51,952 nt of DNA from positions 1 to 51,952 of the forward strand of contig NZ_DAIRTR010000003.1 of NCBI RefSeq assembly GCF_036803785.1, in the 5' to 3' direction. Made by a program: the position numbers and the translations under genes. The stretch is from Pelomicrobium sp036803785. GTDB taxonomy: Bacteria > Pseudomonadota > Gammaproteobacteria > Burkholderiales > UBA6910. The notes below the pieces were generated by a model. The model was given only the letters and a program-made list of their open reading frames with translations. It was not told the DNA's origin and did no database searches. Of the stretch, positions 29,030-36,640 are shown piece by piece; the first letter of the stretch is position 1; each line of letters starts with the position of its first letter.

Positions 29030-29061
29030 CACCGTTGATCAATGAGTTAGATTTTGTGTTT

Positions 29062-29075
29062 CCGTTGCGCAACGG
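29062..29075. promoter_or_regulatory. Palindromic operator candidate at the regulator start
   Basis: CCGTTGCGCAACGG is a perfect 14-base palindrome built from the same GTTGC/GCAAC half-sites as the enhancer array, ending 8 bases before the regulator's ATG. Binding there would be expected to block the regulator's own transcription or translation start region. Confidence 0.55.
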
Positions 29076-29083
29076 GCATCGCC

Positions 29084-30442
29084 ATGGCCCTTTCCCAACT
29101 CCTCCAGAACGAAGAAATTCTGGAAGGGCTGCTTGCCGGCCTGGATCAGGGCATCCTTCTGACCCAACTGGACGGCCACGTCTCCTTCGCCAACGACGCC
29201 GTGCGGGAGTTGCTGGAGATTCCCGACGAGCGGCCGATCGTCAGCCTCACCGACGTGGGGGGGGTCAATCTCAAGCTCGCCATTACCCGCGGCTTGATCG
29301 AACGCGGTTTCGTCGATGCCGTCAGCCGCCGCCAGCAGGGGATCGTAACCATGGAGCGCTGGTTCGATCTGCCCTCGGGACGCCGGTGTCTGGAGTTGCG
29401 CACCGGCATCATCGAACGGCCGCGGGGAAGTCCCGTGCGGCTCGTGCTGCTCAGGGACGTGACCGATTTGAAACGGCTTCGGGAGGCCTCGGGGGAGCGC
29501 TCACCGCCCGACTTCATCACCCGCGATCCGCAGATGCGGGAAGTGCTGCGGCAGCTTGACCAGGTGGCCCCCACGGAAGCCTATGTGCTGCTGCAGGGGG
29601 AGTCGGGCACCGGCAAGAACGTGCTCGCGCGGCAGTTGCACCGGTTAAGTCCCCGCAAGGCGCGGCCGCTCATCGAAGTGAACTGCGCAGCGATTCCCTC
29701 GGAGCTGCTGGAGTCGGAATTCTTCGGCCATGTGCGGGGCGCCTTCACCGGCGCCACGAGTGAGCGCATCGGGCGTTTCGCTGCAGCCCACGGCGGCACG
29801 CTGTTTCTGGACGAGGTCGGGGAGGTGCCCCTGCACCTGCAGGCCAAGTTTCTGAAGGCGGTGCAGGAACAGAGTTTCGAGCCGGTAGGCTCGAACAAGA
29901 GCCAGACGGTGGACGTGCGCATCGTCTCGGCTTCCAACCGCAATCTGAAGGACGCGGTGGAAGCGCGCCAGTTCCGGGCCGACCTGTATTACCGGTTGTC
30001 GGTCATCACCCTCCACGTGCCGCCCCTGCGGGCGCGCAAGGCGGACATCCCTCTGCTCATCGATCATTTCCTCGATCGCCTCGTCAGTCGCGGCTACGGG
30101 CGGGCGGTGCTTGCCCCTGAGGCGTTGCGGCGGCTTCTGGACTACCCCTGGCCGGGCAATGTGCGGGAACTGGAAAACGCCATGGAACACGCCCTCATCT
30201 GTGCGGTGGACGGGGTGATTCGCCCCGAGAGCCTACCTCAGGACGTGCGCGACTACCCCGCCCACGGCGCCGTGCTGCCGCTGGGCGGCGCCGCGGCGGC
30301 GGCCAACCCCGATCAGCATCAACGGGGCCAGATCCTGTTCGCTCTCAAGCGCTGCGACGGCAACAAGACCGCTGCGGCGAAGATGCTGGGTATCGACCGG
30401 GTGACCCTGTGGCGCCGGATGCGCAAGCTGGGACTGGGTTGA
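29084..30442 (+). CDS. Sigma-54-dependent transcriptional activator (PAS-like, AAA+, Fis-type HTH)
   Basis: 452 residues from ATG 29084; an in-frame TTG at 29054 is less likely. Residues 1 to about 110 form a PAS-like sensor (EEILEGLLAGLDQGILLTQL). The AAA+ core has Walker A GESGTGKN (about 172), the sigma-54-contacting GAFTGA (about 218), Walker B GGTLFLDEVGEVPL and VLRDVTDLK before it. The end is a Fis-type helix-turn-helix NKTAAAKMLGIDRVTLWRRM. There is no receiver domain, so the signal is probably a ligand or redox state sensed by the PAS-like part. It is divergent from the DUF2173 operon and almost certainly its activator. Position 8 of the Walker A motif is Asn where Glu is most frequent. 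Confidence 0.88.
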   Translation: MALSQLLQNEEILEGLLAGLDQGILLTQLDGHVSFANDAVRELLEIPDERPIVSLTDVGGVNLKLAITRGLIERGFVDAVSRRQQGIVTMERWFDLPSGRRCLELRTGIIERPRGSPVRLVLLRDVTDLKRLREASGERSPPDFITRDPQMREVLRQLDQVAPTEAYVLLQGESGTGKNVLARQLHRLSPRKARPLIEVNCAAIPSELLESEFFGHVRGAFTGATSERIGRFAAAHGGTLFLDEVGEVPLHLQAKFLKAVQEQSFEPVGSNKSQTVDVRIVSASNRNLKDAVEARQFRADLYYRLSVITLHVPPLRARKADIPLLIDHFLDRLVSRGYGRAVLAPEALRRLLDYPWPGNVRELENAMEHALICAVDGVIRPESLPQDVRDYPAHGAVLPLGGAAAAANPDQHQRGQILFALKRCDGNKTAAAKMLGIDRVTLWRRMRKLGLG

Positions 30443-30781
30443 TCCGGTCAGGGTGCGACCAGGCCTGGTATTGACGGTCTATTGAAACCTCGTCCGTGCG
30501 GACGAGCCGATGAATTCCGTCCCCCCTCTATTCCGAACACTGTGATGCAAGGCACCCTGGAGAGCCGGGGCGCCGGCACCTCCCTGACTTAAGAGAGCGC
30601 ATGCTGGAACGCTGTCCCCTCGCAGGCAGCCTCCTGCGGCGACACCTGGGAAGCGCAGGCGCCGGATTCGGGGTATCGATCGCTCCGCGGGCTTCACCAA
30701 GGCATCGCTTTCGAGGGAGCAGCGCGAGCAGCCGGCGGCCTGCCGCGAAGGCCGGACTCCTGATCCACCCATCCTGCGAGC
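30443..30781. other. Intergenic region with one strong hairpin
   Basis: 339 bases with no supportable gene. A perfect 8-base stem, CTCGTCCG at 30489-30496 and CGGACGAG at 30499-30506, loop of 2, lies 47 bases after the regulator stop. No T-run follows, so it may be a factor-dependent end or an RNA-stability element. TTGACG at 30472 could be a -35 box, without a clear -10. Confidence 0.4.
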
Positions 30782-32017
30782 ATGCCGTACACCCAGTTTG
30801 AAACTCCCCTGTATGATTGCCACCCCATGGGGAAGGAAGGAGCAGGGCCGCAGGAAGAGCCGTTACTCGCGGAATGCGCGGCGCGAGCAGAGGCGCTGCT
30901 TAAGGCGAACCTGACACCCCATGGCATCCGTGCGGCGGCGCCGGGCCGGCACGCCCGGGCGCGGGGCTACGATGCCGTGTTTGCCCGGGATGCGGGCCTG
31001 TGCGTGCTCGCCATGGCGCGTTCTCGCGATCCCGACCTCATCCAGGGGGCCCGGGCGAGTCTCGAGACCTTGGCCCGCCACCAGGCGGACAACGGCCAGA
31101 TCCCCAAGTTCGTGCGCCTGCGGGAGCGAGAGGCCGACTTCTGGTACGTGGGCTGCATCGACGCCACCTTGTGGTGGCTGATCGCTGCCCGCCATTATGT
31201 GCAGCTCACCGGCGACCACGCCTTCGAGCGCTCCCACGCCGCGGCAATGGAGCGGGGACTGCACTGGCTGCGATGCCAGGAGCATCCAAAACTGGGGCTC
31301 GTGGCGCAAAACGAGGCGGCAGACTGGGCCGACATTATGCCCCGCTCGGGCTATGTTCTCTATTCCAACGCCTTGTGGTACTACGTCAAGCGGCTTTACC
31401 GCTTGCCGGGGGAGCGGGAGACACGGCACCACTTCAACCACCTGTTCTTTCCTTTCTCCGGCGAGTTGCCGGAGTACCGTCGGTTGCGCCTGCTCGGCCA
31501 TTTCGTGCGCCGCAAGGCCCAGAACCGGGAGCTTTATTTGTCCTTCGTCAACTTTTCCTTCTGGGGAGAGGAGGGGGACGTGCTTGGCAATCTCCTGGCG
31601 CTGCTGCTGGGGCTTGCTTCCGAGAGCCGCGCCCGGGGCATCCTTCGCGTCCTGGAGCGAAACGAAGTGGAGCGGCCGGTGCCGGTACGGGTGACGCTTT
31701 CCCCCATAGAGCCGGGCACGCCCCTGTGGCGTGCCTACATGGGACGGCACCGGCAGAACCTGGCTTACCAGTACCATAACGGCGGGTGCTGGCCCTTCGT
31801 CGGTGGCTTCTGGGTGATGGGGCTCGCCGCCCTGGGCGAGAAAGTCAAGGCCCGGGCGGCCCTTGCCCGGCTTGCCCAGACCAACGCCGCGGGCGGCTGG
31901 GCTTTTTATGAGTGGTTTCACGGTCGCACCGGCGAACCCATGGGGATGCGGGGGCAATCCTGGAGCGCGGCCGCCTTCCTGCTGGCCCATGCCTCCTTGG
32001 CAGGGCGGATCTTCTGA
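30782..32017 (+). CDS. Glycoside hydrolase with (alpha/alpha)6-barrel pattern, amylo-alpha-1,6-glucosidase/GH100-like
   Basis: 411 residues. ARGYDAVFARDAGLCVLAMA, RHQADNGQIPKFVRLRERE, VGCIDATLWWLIAARHYVQL and NEAADWADIMPRSGYVLYSN form the helical-hairpin series of six-hairpin glycosidases. The ARD and AADWAD acidic residues are the probable catalytic pair. The tail HNGGCWPFVGGFWVMGLAAL is like that of bacterial debranching-type glucosidases and alkaline invertases. The substrate cannot be told; glycogen side chains, sucrose or glucosylglycerate are possible. No signal peptide, so cytoplasmic. The start ATG 30782 has only GCGAG upstream. It may serve the glycogen locus 3.6 kb away, but it is separately transcribed. 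Confidence 0.68.
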   Translation: MPYTQFETPLYDCHPMGKEGAGPQEEPLLAECAARAEALLKANLTPHGIRAAAPGRHARARGYDAVFARDAGLCVLAMARSRDPDLIQGARASLETLARHQADNGQIPKFVRLREREADFWYVGCIDATLWWLIAARHYVQLTGDHAFERSHAAAMERGLHWLRCQEHPKLGLVAQNEAADWADIMPRSGYVLYSNALWYYVKRLYRLPGERETRHHFNHLFFPFSGELPEYRRLRLLGHFVRRKAQNRELYLSFVNFSFWGEEGDVLGNLLALLLGLASESRARGILRVLERNEVERPVPVRVTLSPIEPGTPLWRAYMGRHRQNLAYQYHNGGCWPFVGGFWVMGLAALGEKVKARAALARLAQTNAAGGWAFYEWFHGRTGEPMGMRGQSWSAAAFLLAHASLAGRIF

Positions 32018-32075
32018 AACGCTTCTGCCTGGAGACCCCACTAATTTATTAATGAGGCAGAGGAGGAGCAGATCC

Positions 32076-33026
32076 ATGGACCAGAAGGTTTATTTATACG
32101 TGGGCGAAGAACTCGCCCGTTATGGCTTTCCCGACGGCCATCCCTTCGGCCCCGATCGCCAGGCTGCGTTCCTGAGGGAGGCAACCCGCCAGGGCCTGCA
32201 CCGGCAGGCGGCGCTGAGAAGGCCGGTAGTGGCGAATCGGGAGGCGCTGGAGCGCTTCCATACCCCGGATTACCTGGAACAGGTGGAGCGGGCTTCCCGG
32301 GCCGGGCGGGGTTATCTCGACTATGGGGACACGCCGGCCTTCCCCGGCATTTTTGAAGCGGCAGCCGCGGTGGTGGGCTCGGCGCTAGACGGGCTGCGGC
32401 GGCTCATGGAGGGGGAATGCCGCCGCACTTTCCAGGCGATCGGGGGTCTGCATCACGCCCGCCGTGCCCGAGCGGCGGGCTTCTGCGTGTTCAACGACAC
32501 GGGGGTGCTGATCGAAACCTTGCGGCGGGACTATGGCATCCGCCGCGTGGCTTACGTGGACATCGATGTCCATCATGGTGACGGGGTCTTTTACGCCTAC
32601 GAAGACGACCCGGACGTGATCGTGGCAGACGTCCACGAAGACGGCCGCTACCTCTACCCGGGAACGGGCCACGCCGACGAGACGGGCACCGGAACCGCCC
32701 AGGGAACCAAGCTCAACGTGCCCATGCCTCCGGGGGCCGGGGACGAGGCGTTCTTTCAGGCGTGGGAGCGGGTCGAGGACCACCTGCGCCGGTTCGCGCC
32801 CGAGTTCGTGATTTTGCAGTGCGGTGCGGACAGCCTGGCGGGGGATCCCTTGGCGCACCTGCGCTACTCCTCGGCGGCCCATGCCCATGCAGCGCGGCGG
32901 CTAGCCGCCCTCGCCGAGGAGTACGCCCAGGGACGACTCATGGCTTTCGGCGGCGGGGGTTACGACCGCCCCAATCTGGCAACGGCCTGGAGCGCCGTGC
33001 TGAAGGAGCTGGTGGAGGCCCCCTGA
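32076..33026 (+). CDS. Histone deacetylase/AcuC-type zinc deacylase
   Basis: 316 residues from ATG 32076 with AGGAGGAG upstream. Class II HDAC-like fold: the tandem catalytic histidines in GGLHHARRARAAGFCVFND (about 124-142), the zinc ligands in YVDIDVHHGDGVFYAYE (about 163), the third acidic ligand in LQCGADSLAGDPL and FGGGGYDRPNLA near the end. Bacterial members remove acyl groups from acetylated lysine or polyamines. AcuC of Bacillus works on acetyl-CoA synthetase. The partner here is not evident. It starts 58 bases after the glycosidase, with an AT-rich TTTATTAA stretch in between. Confidence 0.82.
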   Translation: MDQKVYLYVGEELARYGFPDGHPFGPDRQAAFLREATRQGLHRQAALRRPVVANREALERFHTPDYLEQVERASRAGRGYLDYGDTPAFPGIFEAAAAVVGSALDGLRRLMEGECRRTFQAIGGLHHARRARAAGFCVFNDTGVLIETLRRDYGIRRVAYVDIDVHHGDGVFYAYEDDPDVIVADVHEDGRYLYPGTGHADETGTGTAQGTKLNVPMPPGAGDEAFFQAWERVEDHLRRFAPEFVILQCGADSLAGDPLAHLRYSSAAHAHAARRLAALAEEYAQGRLMAFGGGGYDRPNLATAWSAVLKELVEAP

Positions 33027-33147
33027 CCCCGGCGCCCTTTCTTTCGAGCCAGGCCCCGAGGGCCGGGAAAGGATATTTGCGCCCGCGGGCAATTGTTCCT
33101 AGACTGGCAACGGGTCTCGGACTCAGTCTACCAAGGAGGGGCAAACA

Positions 33148-33246
33148 ATGAAGAACCCGCTGGATTCGTTGTGGGGCACCATCATTTCCGGCCTCGTCAT
33201 TACGGTGATCCTCTATTACATTGTCAAGTTCGCCCTGGGAGGCTGA
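33148..33246 (+). CDS. 32-residue single-pass membrane microprotein
   Basis: MKNPLDSLWGTII is followed by SGLVITVILYYIVKFALGG and stop. One hydrophobic helix spans most of the peptide, with a charged N-terminus and no room for any other domain. The ribosome site AAGGAGGGG is one of the best in the window, 7 bases before ATG 33148. Its stop lies 2 bases before the start of the PuuD-like membrane gene, so the two are almost certainly translated from one message. This resembles the small accessory subunits of respiratory or transport complexes. I do not know a named family for it. Confidence 0.75.
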   Translation: MKNPLDSLWGTIISGLVITVILYYIVKFALGG

Positions 33247-33248
33247 CT

Positions 33249-33749
33249 ATGGAATTCGTTCAGCTCGGCATCGGCCGCTGGATCCACATCCTGGCCGGCA
33301 TCATGTGGATCGGGTTGCTTTACTACTTCAACTTCGTCCAGGTGGATGCCCTGAAAGCCGCCCAGGCCGATGGCACCGCCGCCGGCATCACCAAGCACGT
33401 GGCACCCCGGGCGCTGCTCTACTTCCGCTGGGCGGCGGTGGTGACATGGCTCGCGGGGGCCAATCTGTTGGGGAAGCATTTCTTCGACGCGTTTTTCTTT
33501 CTCGATCGAGCCTTCGTCCCCATTGGGGTCGGAGCTTGGCTTGGCACCATCATGCTATTCAACGTGTGGGTGCTCATCTGGCCCAACCAGAAGAAGATCC
33601 TGGGTCTCACCCAGGCCACCGACGAGGAGAAGAACCGGGCGCGGCGTGTGGCCTTCCTCGCCTCCCGCACCAACACCATGCTCTCCATCCCCATGATCTT
33701 TTTCATGGTGGCAAGCGGCGGAGTGCTACGCACCGCCTTTTTTGGCTGA
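33249..33749 (+). CDS. PuuD-like four-helix membrane protein
   Basis: 166 residues, four hydrophobic segments at about 9-28, 55-72, 84-110 and 145-160. GRWIHILAGIMWIGLLYYFN, KHVAPRALLYFRWAAVVTW, FNVWVLIWPNQKKIL and ASRTNTMLSIPMIFFMVAS are the conserved blocks of the membrane part of urate hydroxylase PuuD. Full PuuD adds further helices and a cytochrome c domain; this protein has neither, so urate oxidation should not be assumed. Two histidines on predicted helices could bind haem. The preceding microprotein is a likely partner. Confidence 0.72.
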   Translation: MEFVQLGIGRWIHILAGIMWIGLLYYFNFVQVDALKAAQADGTAAGITKHVAPRALLYFRWAAVVTWLAGANLLGKHFFDAFFFLDRAFVPIGVGAWLGTIMLFNVWVLIWPNQKKILGLTQATDEEKNRARRVAFLASRTNTMLSIPMIFFMVASGGVLRTAFFG

Positions 33750-34055
33750 GGCGGCATGGTGTAGACTTGCGCCGGTAGACCCACGAGTCCTTCCCGGGAG
33801 GCGGGCGGCCTGCCGCTTGCCTCCGCCGGCAGTCCCCCCAAGGGGTAATCGCCTCCCCAGCGTTTTCCCGCCGGGGTGTATCCACCGCGTTGTAGCGCGG
33901 TGGCGTTCCAGCCGGACAAGCGATGCATGCCCCTTGGGCGGCGCTAGGGCTGTCTCTTGACAGAAGCGGGCGCGAGCCGGTGAGGTGCATCCGGCCCCGG
34001 GCGTCTTCGTGGAATACTCGGGTGAGATCTGCACAACCAAGAAAGGAGAATCCTC
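33750..34055. other. Intergenic region before sodB with a perfect hairpin
   Basis: 306 bases. CCACCGCG at 33882-33889 pairs perfectly with CGCGGTGG at 33896-33903 around TTGTAG. No T-run follows. TTGACA at 33957-33962 is a good -35, but the hexamer 17 bases on (GTGAGG) is a poor -10. I cannot match the region to a known riboswitch class. Confidence 0.4.
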
Positions 34056-34640
34056 ATGCAGCACGTCCTTCCCCCTCTGCCGTATCCCATGGATGCCCTG
34101 GAGCCCCACATCTCTAGGGAAACCCTGGAATATCACTACGGCAAGCATCACCAGGCCTACGTGACCAATTTGAACAACCTGATCCAGGGCACCGCCTTCG
34201 AAAAGCTATCGCTGGAGCAGATCGTCAAGGAAGCGCCGGCGGGAGCCATTTTTAACAACGCGGCCCAGGTCTGGAACCACACGTTCTATTGGAATTCCCT
34301 TTCTCCCCAAGGAGGGGGGGAGCCCTCGGGCAAGCTCGCCGAGGCTGTCCGAAACAAGTGGGGCTCTTTCGAAGCGTTCAAGGAAGCCTTCAGCAAGGCC
34401 GCGGTGGGCAACTTCGGCTCGGGTTGGACCTGGTTGGTCAAGAAGGCCGACGGCACTTTGGACATCGTGAACACCTCCAACGCCCAGACACCCCTCACTG
34501 GTCCGGATATCCCGCTCCTCACCTGTGACGTGTGGGAGCACGCTTACTACATCGACTATCGCAACCGGCGTCCAGACTACGTAGGGGCTTTCTGGAAGAT
34601 CGTGAATTGGGAATTTGCCTCCAAGAACTTCGGCGCCTAA
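34056..34640 (+). CDS. sodB: Superoxide dismutase, iron type
   Basis: 194 residues, collinear with E. coli SodB. It dismutates superoxide in the cytoplasm. The metal ligands are His27 in EYHYGKHHQAYVTNLNN, the His in NNAAQVWNHTFYW, and Asp and His in DVWEHAYYIDYRN. Gln in the AAVGNFGSGWTWLV region and the WNSLSPQGGGEPSG loop fit the iron rather than the manganese type. The ribosome site AAAGGAG lies 8 bases before ATG 34056. It is followed by two stem-loops and appears monocistronic. Confidence 0.95.
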   Translation: MQHVLPPLPYPMDALEPHISRETLEYHYGKHHQAYVTNLNNLIQGTAFEKLSLEQIVKEAPAGAIFNNAAQVWNHTFYWNSLSPQGGGEPSGKLAEAVRNKWGSFEAFKEAFSKAAVGNFGSGWTWLVKKADGTLDIVNTSNAQTPLTGPDIPLLTCDVWEHAYYIDYRNRRPDYVGAFWKIVNWEFASKNFGA

Positions 34641-34687
34641 TCTAAAGTAAGTTCTTAAGTTATGGGGTGGAGCGGATCGGCGCTGGA

Positions 34688-34768
34688 GGCCCCAGGATGT
34701 CCTGGGGCCTGTCAACCACCGCCGGTGTTGCGCGTTTTTAGCTAGCGACCGGTTTTCCGGTCGCGGCC
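34688..34768 (+). terminator. Tandem hairpins after sodB
   Basis: First, GGCCCCAGGA at 34688-34697 pairs with TCCTGGGGCC at 34700-34709 (10 perfect pairs, loop 2). Second, GCGACCGG at 34745-34752 pairs with CCGGTCGC at 34757-34764 around TTTT and runs into GGCCTTTT. The second has the better U-tract and is the more likely intrinsic terminator. Confidence 0.6.
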
Positions 34769-34803
34769 TTTTCATATCAATACCTAACCTTAACGAGGAA
34801 AAA

Positions 34804-34986
34804 ATGCGTAAGCTGCTATCTGCCCTGTTCGCGTCCCTGATCGCCCTCGGGCTTGCCGCCAATCCCGTGATGGCGCAGGAAAAGAAGGAAGAGAAGAAGG
34901 AACTGAAGGCCGAAGAGAAGAAGGCGGGCGAGAAGAAGAAGGAAGAGAAGAAGAAGGAAGAAGTAAAGAAAGAGGAAAAGAAGTAA
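34804..34986 (+). CDS. Secreted Lys/Glu-repeat peptide
   Basis: 60 residues with a textbook signal peptide (MRKLLSALFASLIALGLAA, cleavage after VMA). The mature 35 residues are almost wholly Lys and Glu with a few Ala, Leu, Gly and Val, in KKEEKK-type repeats. Such a sequence should be disordered or a single charged helix. The ribosome site GAGGAAAAA precedes ATG 34804. A strong terminator follows 25 bases after the stop, so it is its own transcription unit. Similar Ala/Lys-rich exported peptides occur in Betaproteobacteria without a function I can cite. Confidence 0.72.
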   Translation: MRKLLSALFASLIALGLAANPVMAQEKKEEKKELKAEEKKAGEKKKEEKKKEEVKKEEKK

Positions 34987-35011
34987 CCGGCACGACCGGT
35001 TTTCCTCGAAA

Positions 35012-35039
35012 AGGCAGGGCGGGGCGCCCTGCCTTTTTT
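35012..35039 (+). terminator. Intrinsic terminator after the Lys/Glu-rich peptide
   Basis: AGGCAGGGCG at 35012-35021 pairs perfectly with CGCCCTGCCT at 35025-35034 (10 pairs, loop GGG), followed by a T-run to 35039. This is the clearest intrinsic terminator in the window. Confidence 0.88.
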
Positions 35040-35094
35040 CTTCCCGTCGCCGTCACGGGTGACGGGGTAAAATTATAATTTTTGATTTCTCTCC

Positions 35095-35541
35095 ATGGTG
35101 TGGAAGCCCAATGTCACGGTGGCGGCCGTGGTGGAGCAGGACGGCCGATTTCTTTTGGTAGAAGAGCGCACACGCAAGGGGCGCCGGTTCAATCAGCCGG
35201 CGGGTCACCTGGAACCCCACGAGACCTTGATGGAAGCGGTGGCCCGGGAAACCCTGGAGGAGACCGGTTACCGCTTCGCTCCCCAATGGTTGCTGGGGGT
35301 CTACCGCTGGCATTACCTGGAGACCGGCACCACCTATCTGCGCTTCGCCTTCTGCGGGATGGTGACCGGTCACGAGCCTGAGCGCCCCCTGGATCGGGGC
35401 ATCGTCCGGGCCGCTTGGTTTGCCCCGGAGGAGATTCGGGCCAGCCGGGAACGGCACCGCAGCCCCTTGGTGCTGCGCTGCCTGGAAGACTACCTCGCCG
35501 GCCGGCGCTATCCCCTGGACGTCTTGACCCACCTCGGCTGA
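35095..35541 (+). CDS. nudJ: Nudix phosphatase NudJ
   Basis: 148 residues. The Nudix box is complete: GHLEPHETLMEAVARETLEE followed by TGY. NudJ in E. coli hydrolyses thiamine-pathway pyrophosphates and other nucleoside diphosphates and triphosphates. FNQPAGHLEPHE and YLRFAFCGMVTGHEP are typical of NudJ. It lies 3 bases before mnmA, the arrangement seen in many Gamma- and Betaproteobacteria. ATG 35095 has a poor ribosome site but an AT-rich TAAAATTATAATTTTTG stretch just upstream that holds a possible -10 TATAAT, so its leader may be short. Confidence 0.85.
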   Translation: MVWKPNVTVAAVVEQDGRFLLVEERTRKGRRFNQPAGHLEPHETLMEAVARETLEETGYRFAPQWLLGVYRWHYLETGTTYLRFAFCGMVTGHEPERPLDRGIVRAAWFAPEEIRASRERHRSPLVLRCLEDYLAGRRYPLDVLTHLG

Positions 35542-35544
35542 CCC

Positions 35545-36609
35545 ATGGCCCGCTCCCGCGTGGTTGTCGGCCTGTCCGGCGGCGTCGATTCCTCCGTCGC
35601 GGCCCTGCTCCTCAAGGAACAGGGCTTCGAGGTGGTCGGCCTGTTCATGAAAAATTGGGAAGAGGACGATGACGAGGAATATTGCACCGCCCGCCAGGAC
35701 CTGGTGGATGCGGTCTCGGTGGCGGAGGTTCTGGGCATCGAAATCGAGGCGGTCAACTTTTCCCGCGAGTATAAGGAACGGGTGTTCAGCCATTTCCTGG
35801 CGGAGCACCGGGCCGGGCGCACGCCCAACCCGGACGTGCTGTGCAACGCCGAAATCAAGTTCAAGGCGTTTCTGGACCATGCGCTCGGCATGGGGGCGGA
35901 CTGGATCGCCACCGGCCACTACGCCCAGGTGCGGGAAGTCGACGGGAAGTACCAGTTGCTCAAGGCCGAGGACGGCACCAAGGACCAGAGCTATTTCCTG
36001 TACCGTCTGAACCAGGAACAACTTAGCCGCACTCTCTTTCCTCTGGGTAAGCTCTACAAGCGGGAGGTGCGGGAGATCGCTCGCCGGGCAGGCCTTCCGG
36101 TCCACGACAAGAAAGACTCCACCGGCATCTGCTTCATCGGTGAGCGGCCGTTTCGCGAATTTCTCGGACGCTACCTGCCCCAGCAGCCCGGTCCCATGGA
36201 AACGCCCGAGGGCGAGGTAGTGGGGCGCCATGTGGGGCTCATGTTCTACACCATCGGCCAGCGCCATGGTCTAGGCATCGGCGGCCCCGGCGCGCCCTGG
36301 TACGTGGCGGGCAAGGACTTGGCCCGCAATGCGCTGATCGTGGTGCAAGGCCAGGACCATCCTTGGCTCTGGCGCGATACCCTCACCTGCACCGACTTGT
36401 CCTGGGTGAGCGGAGAAGTCCCCCGATGCCACTGGGTCTACGCCGCCAAGACCCGCTACCGGCAGCCCGATGCCCCGTGCACGATCGATAGCGTCGTGGA
36501 CGGCCGCGCCACGATTCGCTTCGCCGCGCCCCAATGGGCGGTCACCCCGGGCCAGTCGGTGGTGATCTACGAGAGCCGGGTATGCCTCGGCGGTGGCCTC
36601 ATCGAATGA
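35545..36609 (+). CDS. mnmA: tRNA 2-thiouridine(34) synthase
   Basis: 354 residues. MnmA adds sulfur to U34 of tRNA-Lys, -Glu and -Gln using persulfide passed along the Tus relay. PP-loop GLSGGVDSSVAALLL lies near the N-terminus, the catalytic cysteines are in NPDVLCNAEIKF and STGICFIGERPF, and the tRNA-binding MKNWEEDDDEEYC block is intact. The start is 3 bases after nudJ with no separate promoter evident. It converges with the GST gene, 31 bases apart. Confidence 0.95.
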   Translation: MARSRVVVGLSGGVDSSVAALLLKEQGFEVVGLFMKNWEEDDDEEYCTARQDLVDAVSVAEVLGIEIEAVNFSREYKERVFSHFLAEHRAGRTPNPDVLCNAEIKFKAFLDHALGMGADWIATGHYAQVREVDGKYQLLKAEDGTKDQSYFLYRLNQEQLSRTLFPLGKLYKREVREIARRAGLPVHDKKDSTGICFIGERPFREFLGRYLPQQPGPMETPEGEVVGRHVGLMFYTIGQRHGLGIGGPGAPWYVAGKDLARNALIVVQGQDHPWLWRDTLTCTDLSWVSGEVPRCHWVYAAKTRYRQPDAPCTIDSVVDGRATIRFAAPQWAVTPGQSVVIYESRVCLGGGLIE

Positions 36610-36640
36610 GCTGCTTACTCCGAGTGAGCCCTGCCGCAAT

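Noticed and set aside
30479..30823. Minus-strand frame in the gap before the glycosidase
   Set aside because: No homology pattern and no ribosome site; overlaps the start of the next gene.
33148..33749. Reading the PuuD-like protein as urate hydroxylase
   Set aside because: It lacks the extra helices and cytochrome c domain of PuuD, and no purine genes are nearby.
33419..33928. 169-codon minus-strand frame across the PuuD-like gene and the gap
   Set aside because: Half is antisense to a clear membrane-protein gene; the rest shows no family or ribosome site.
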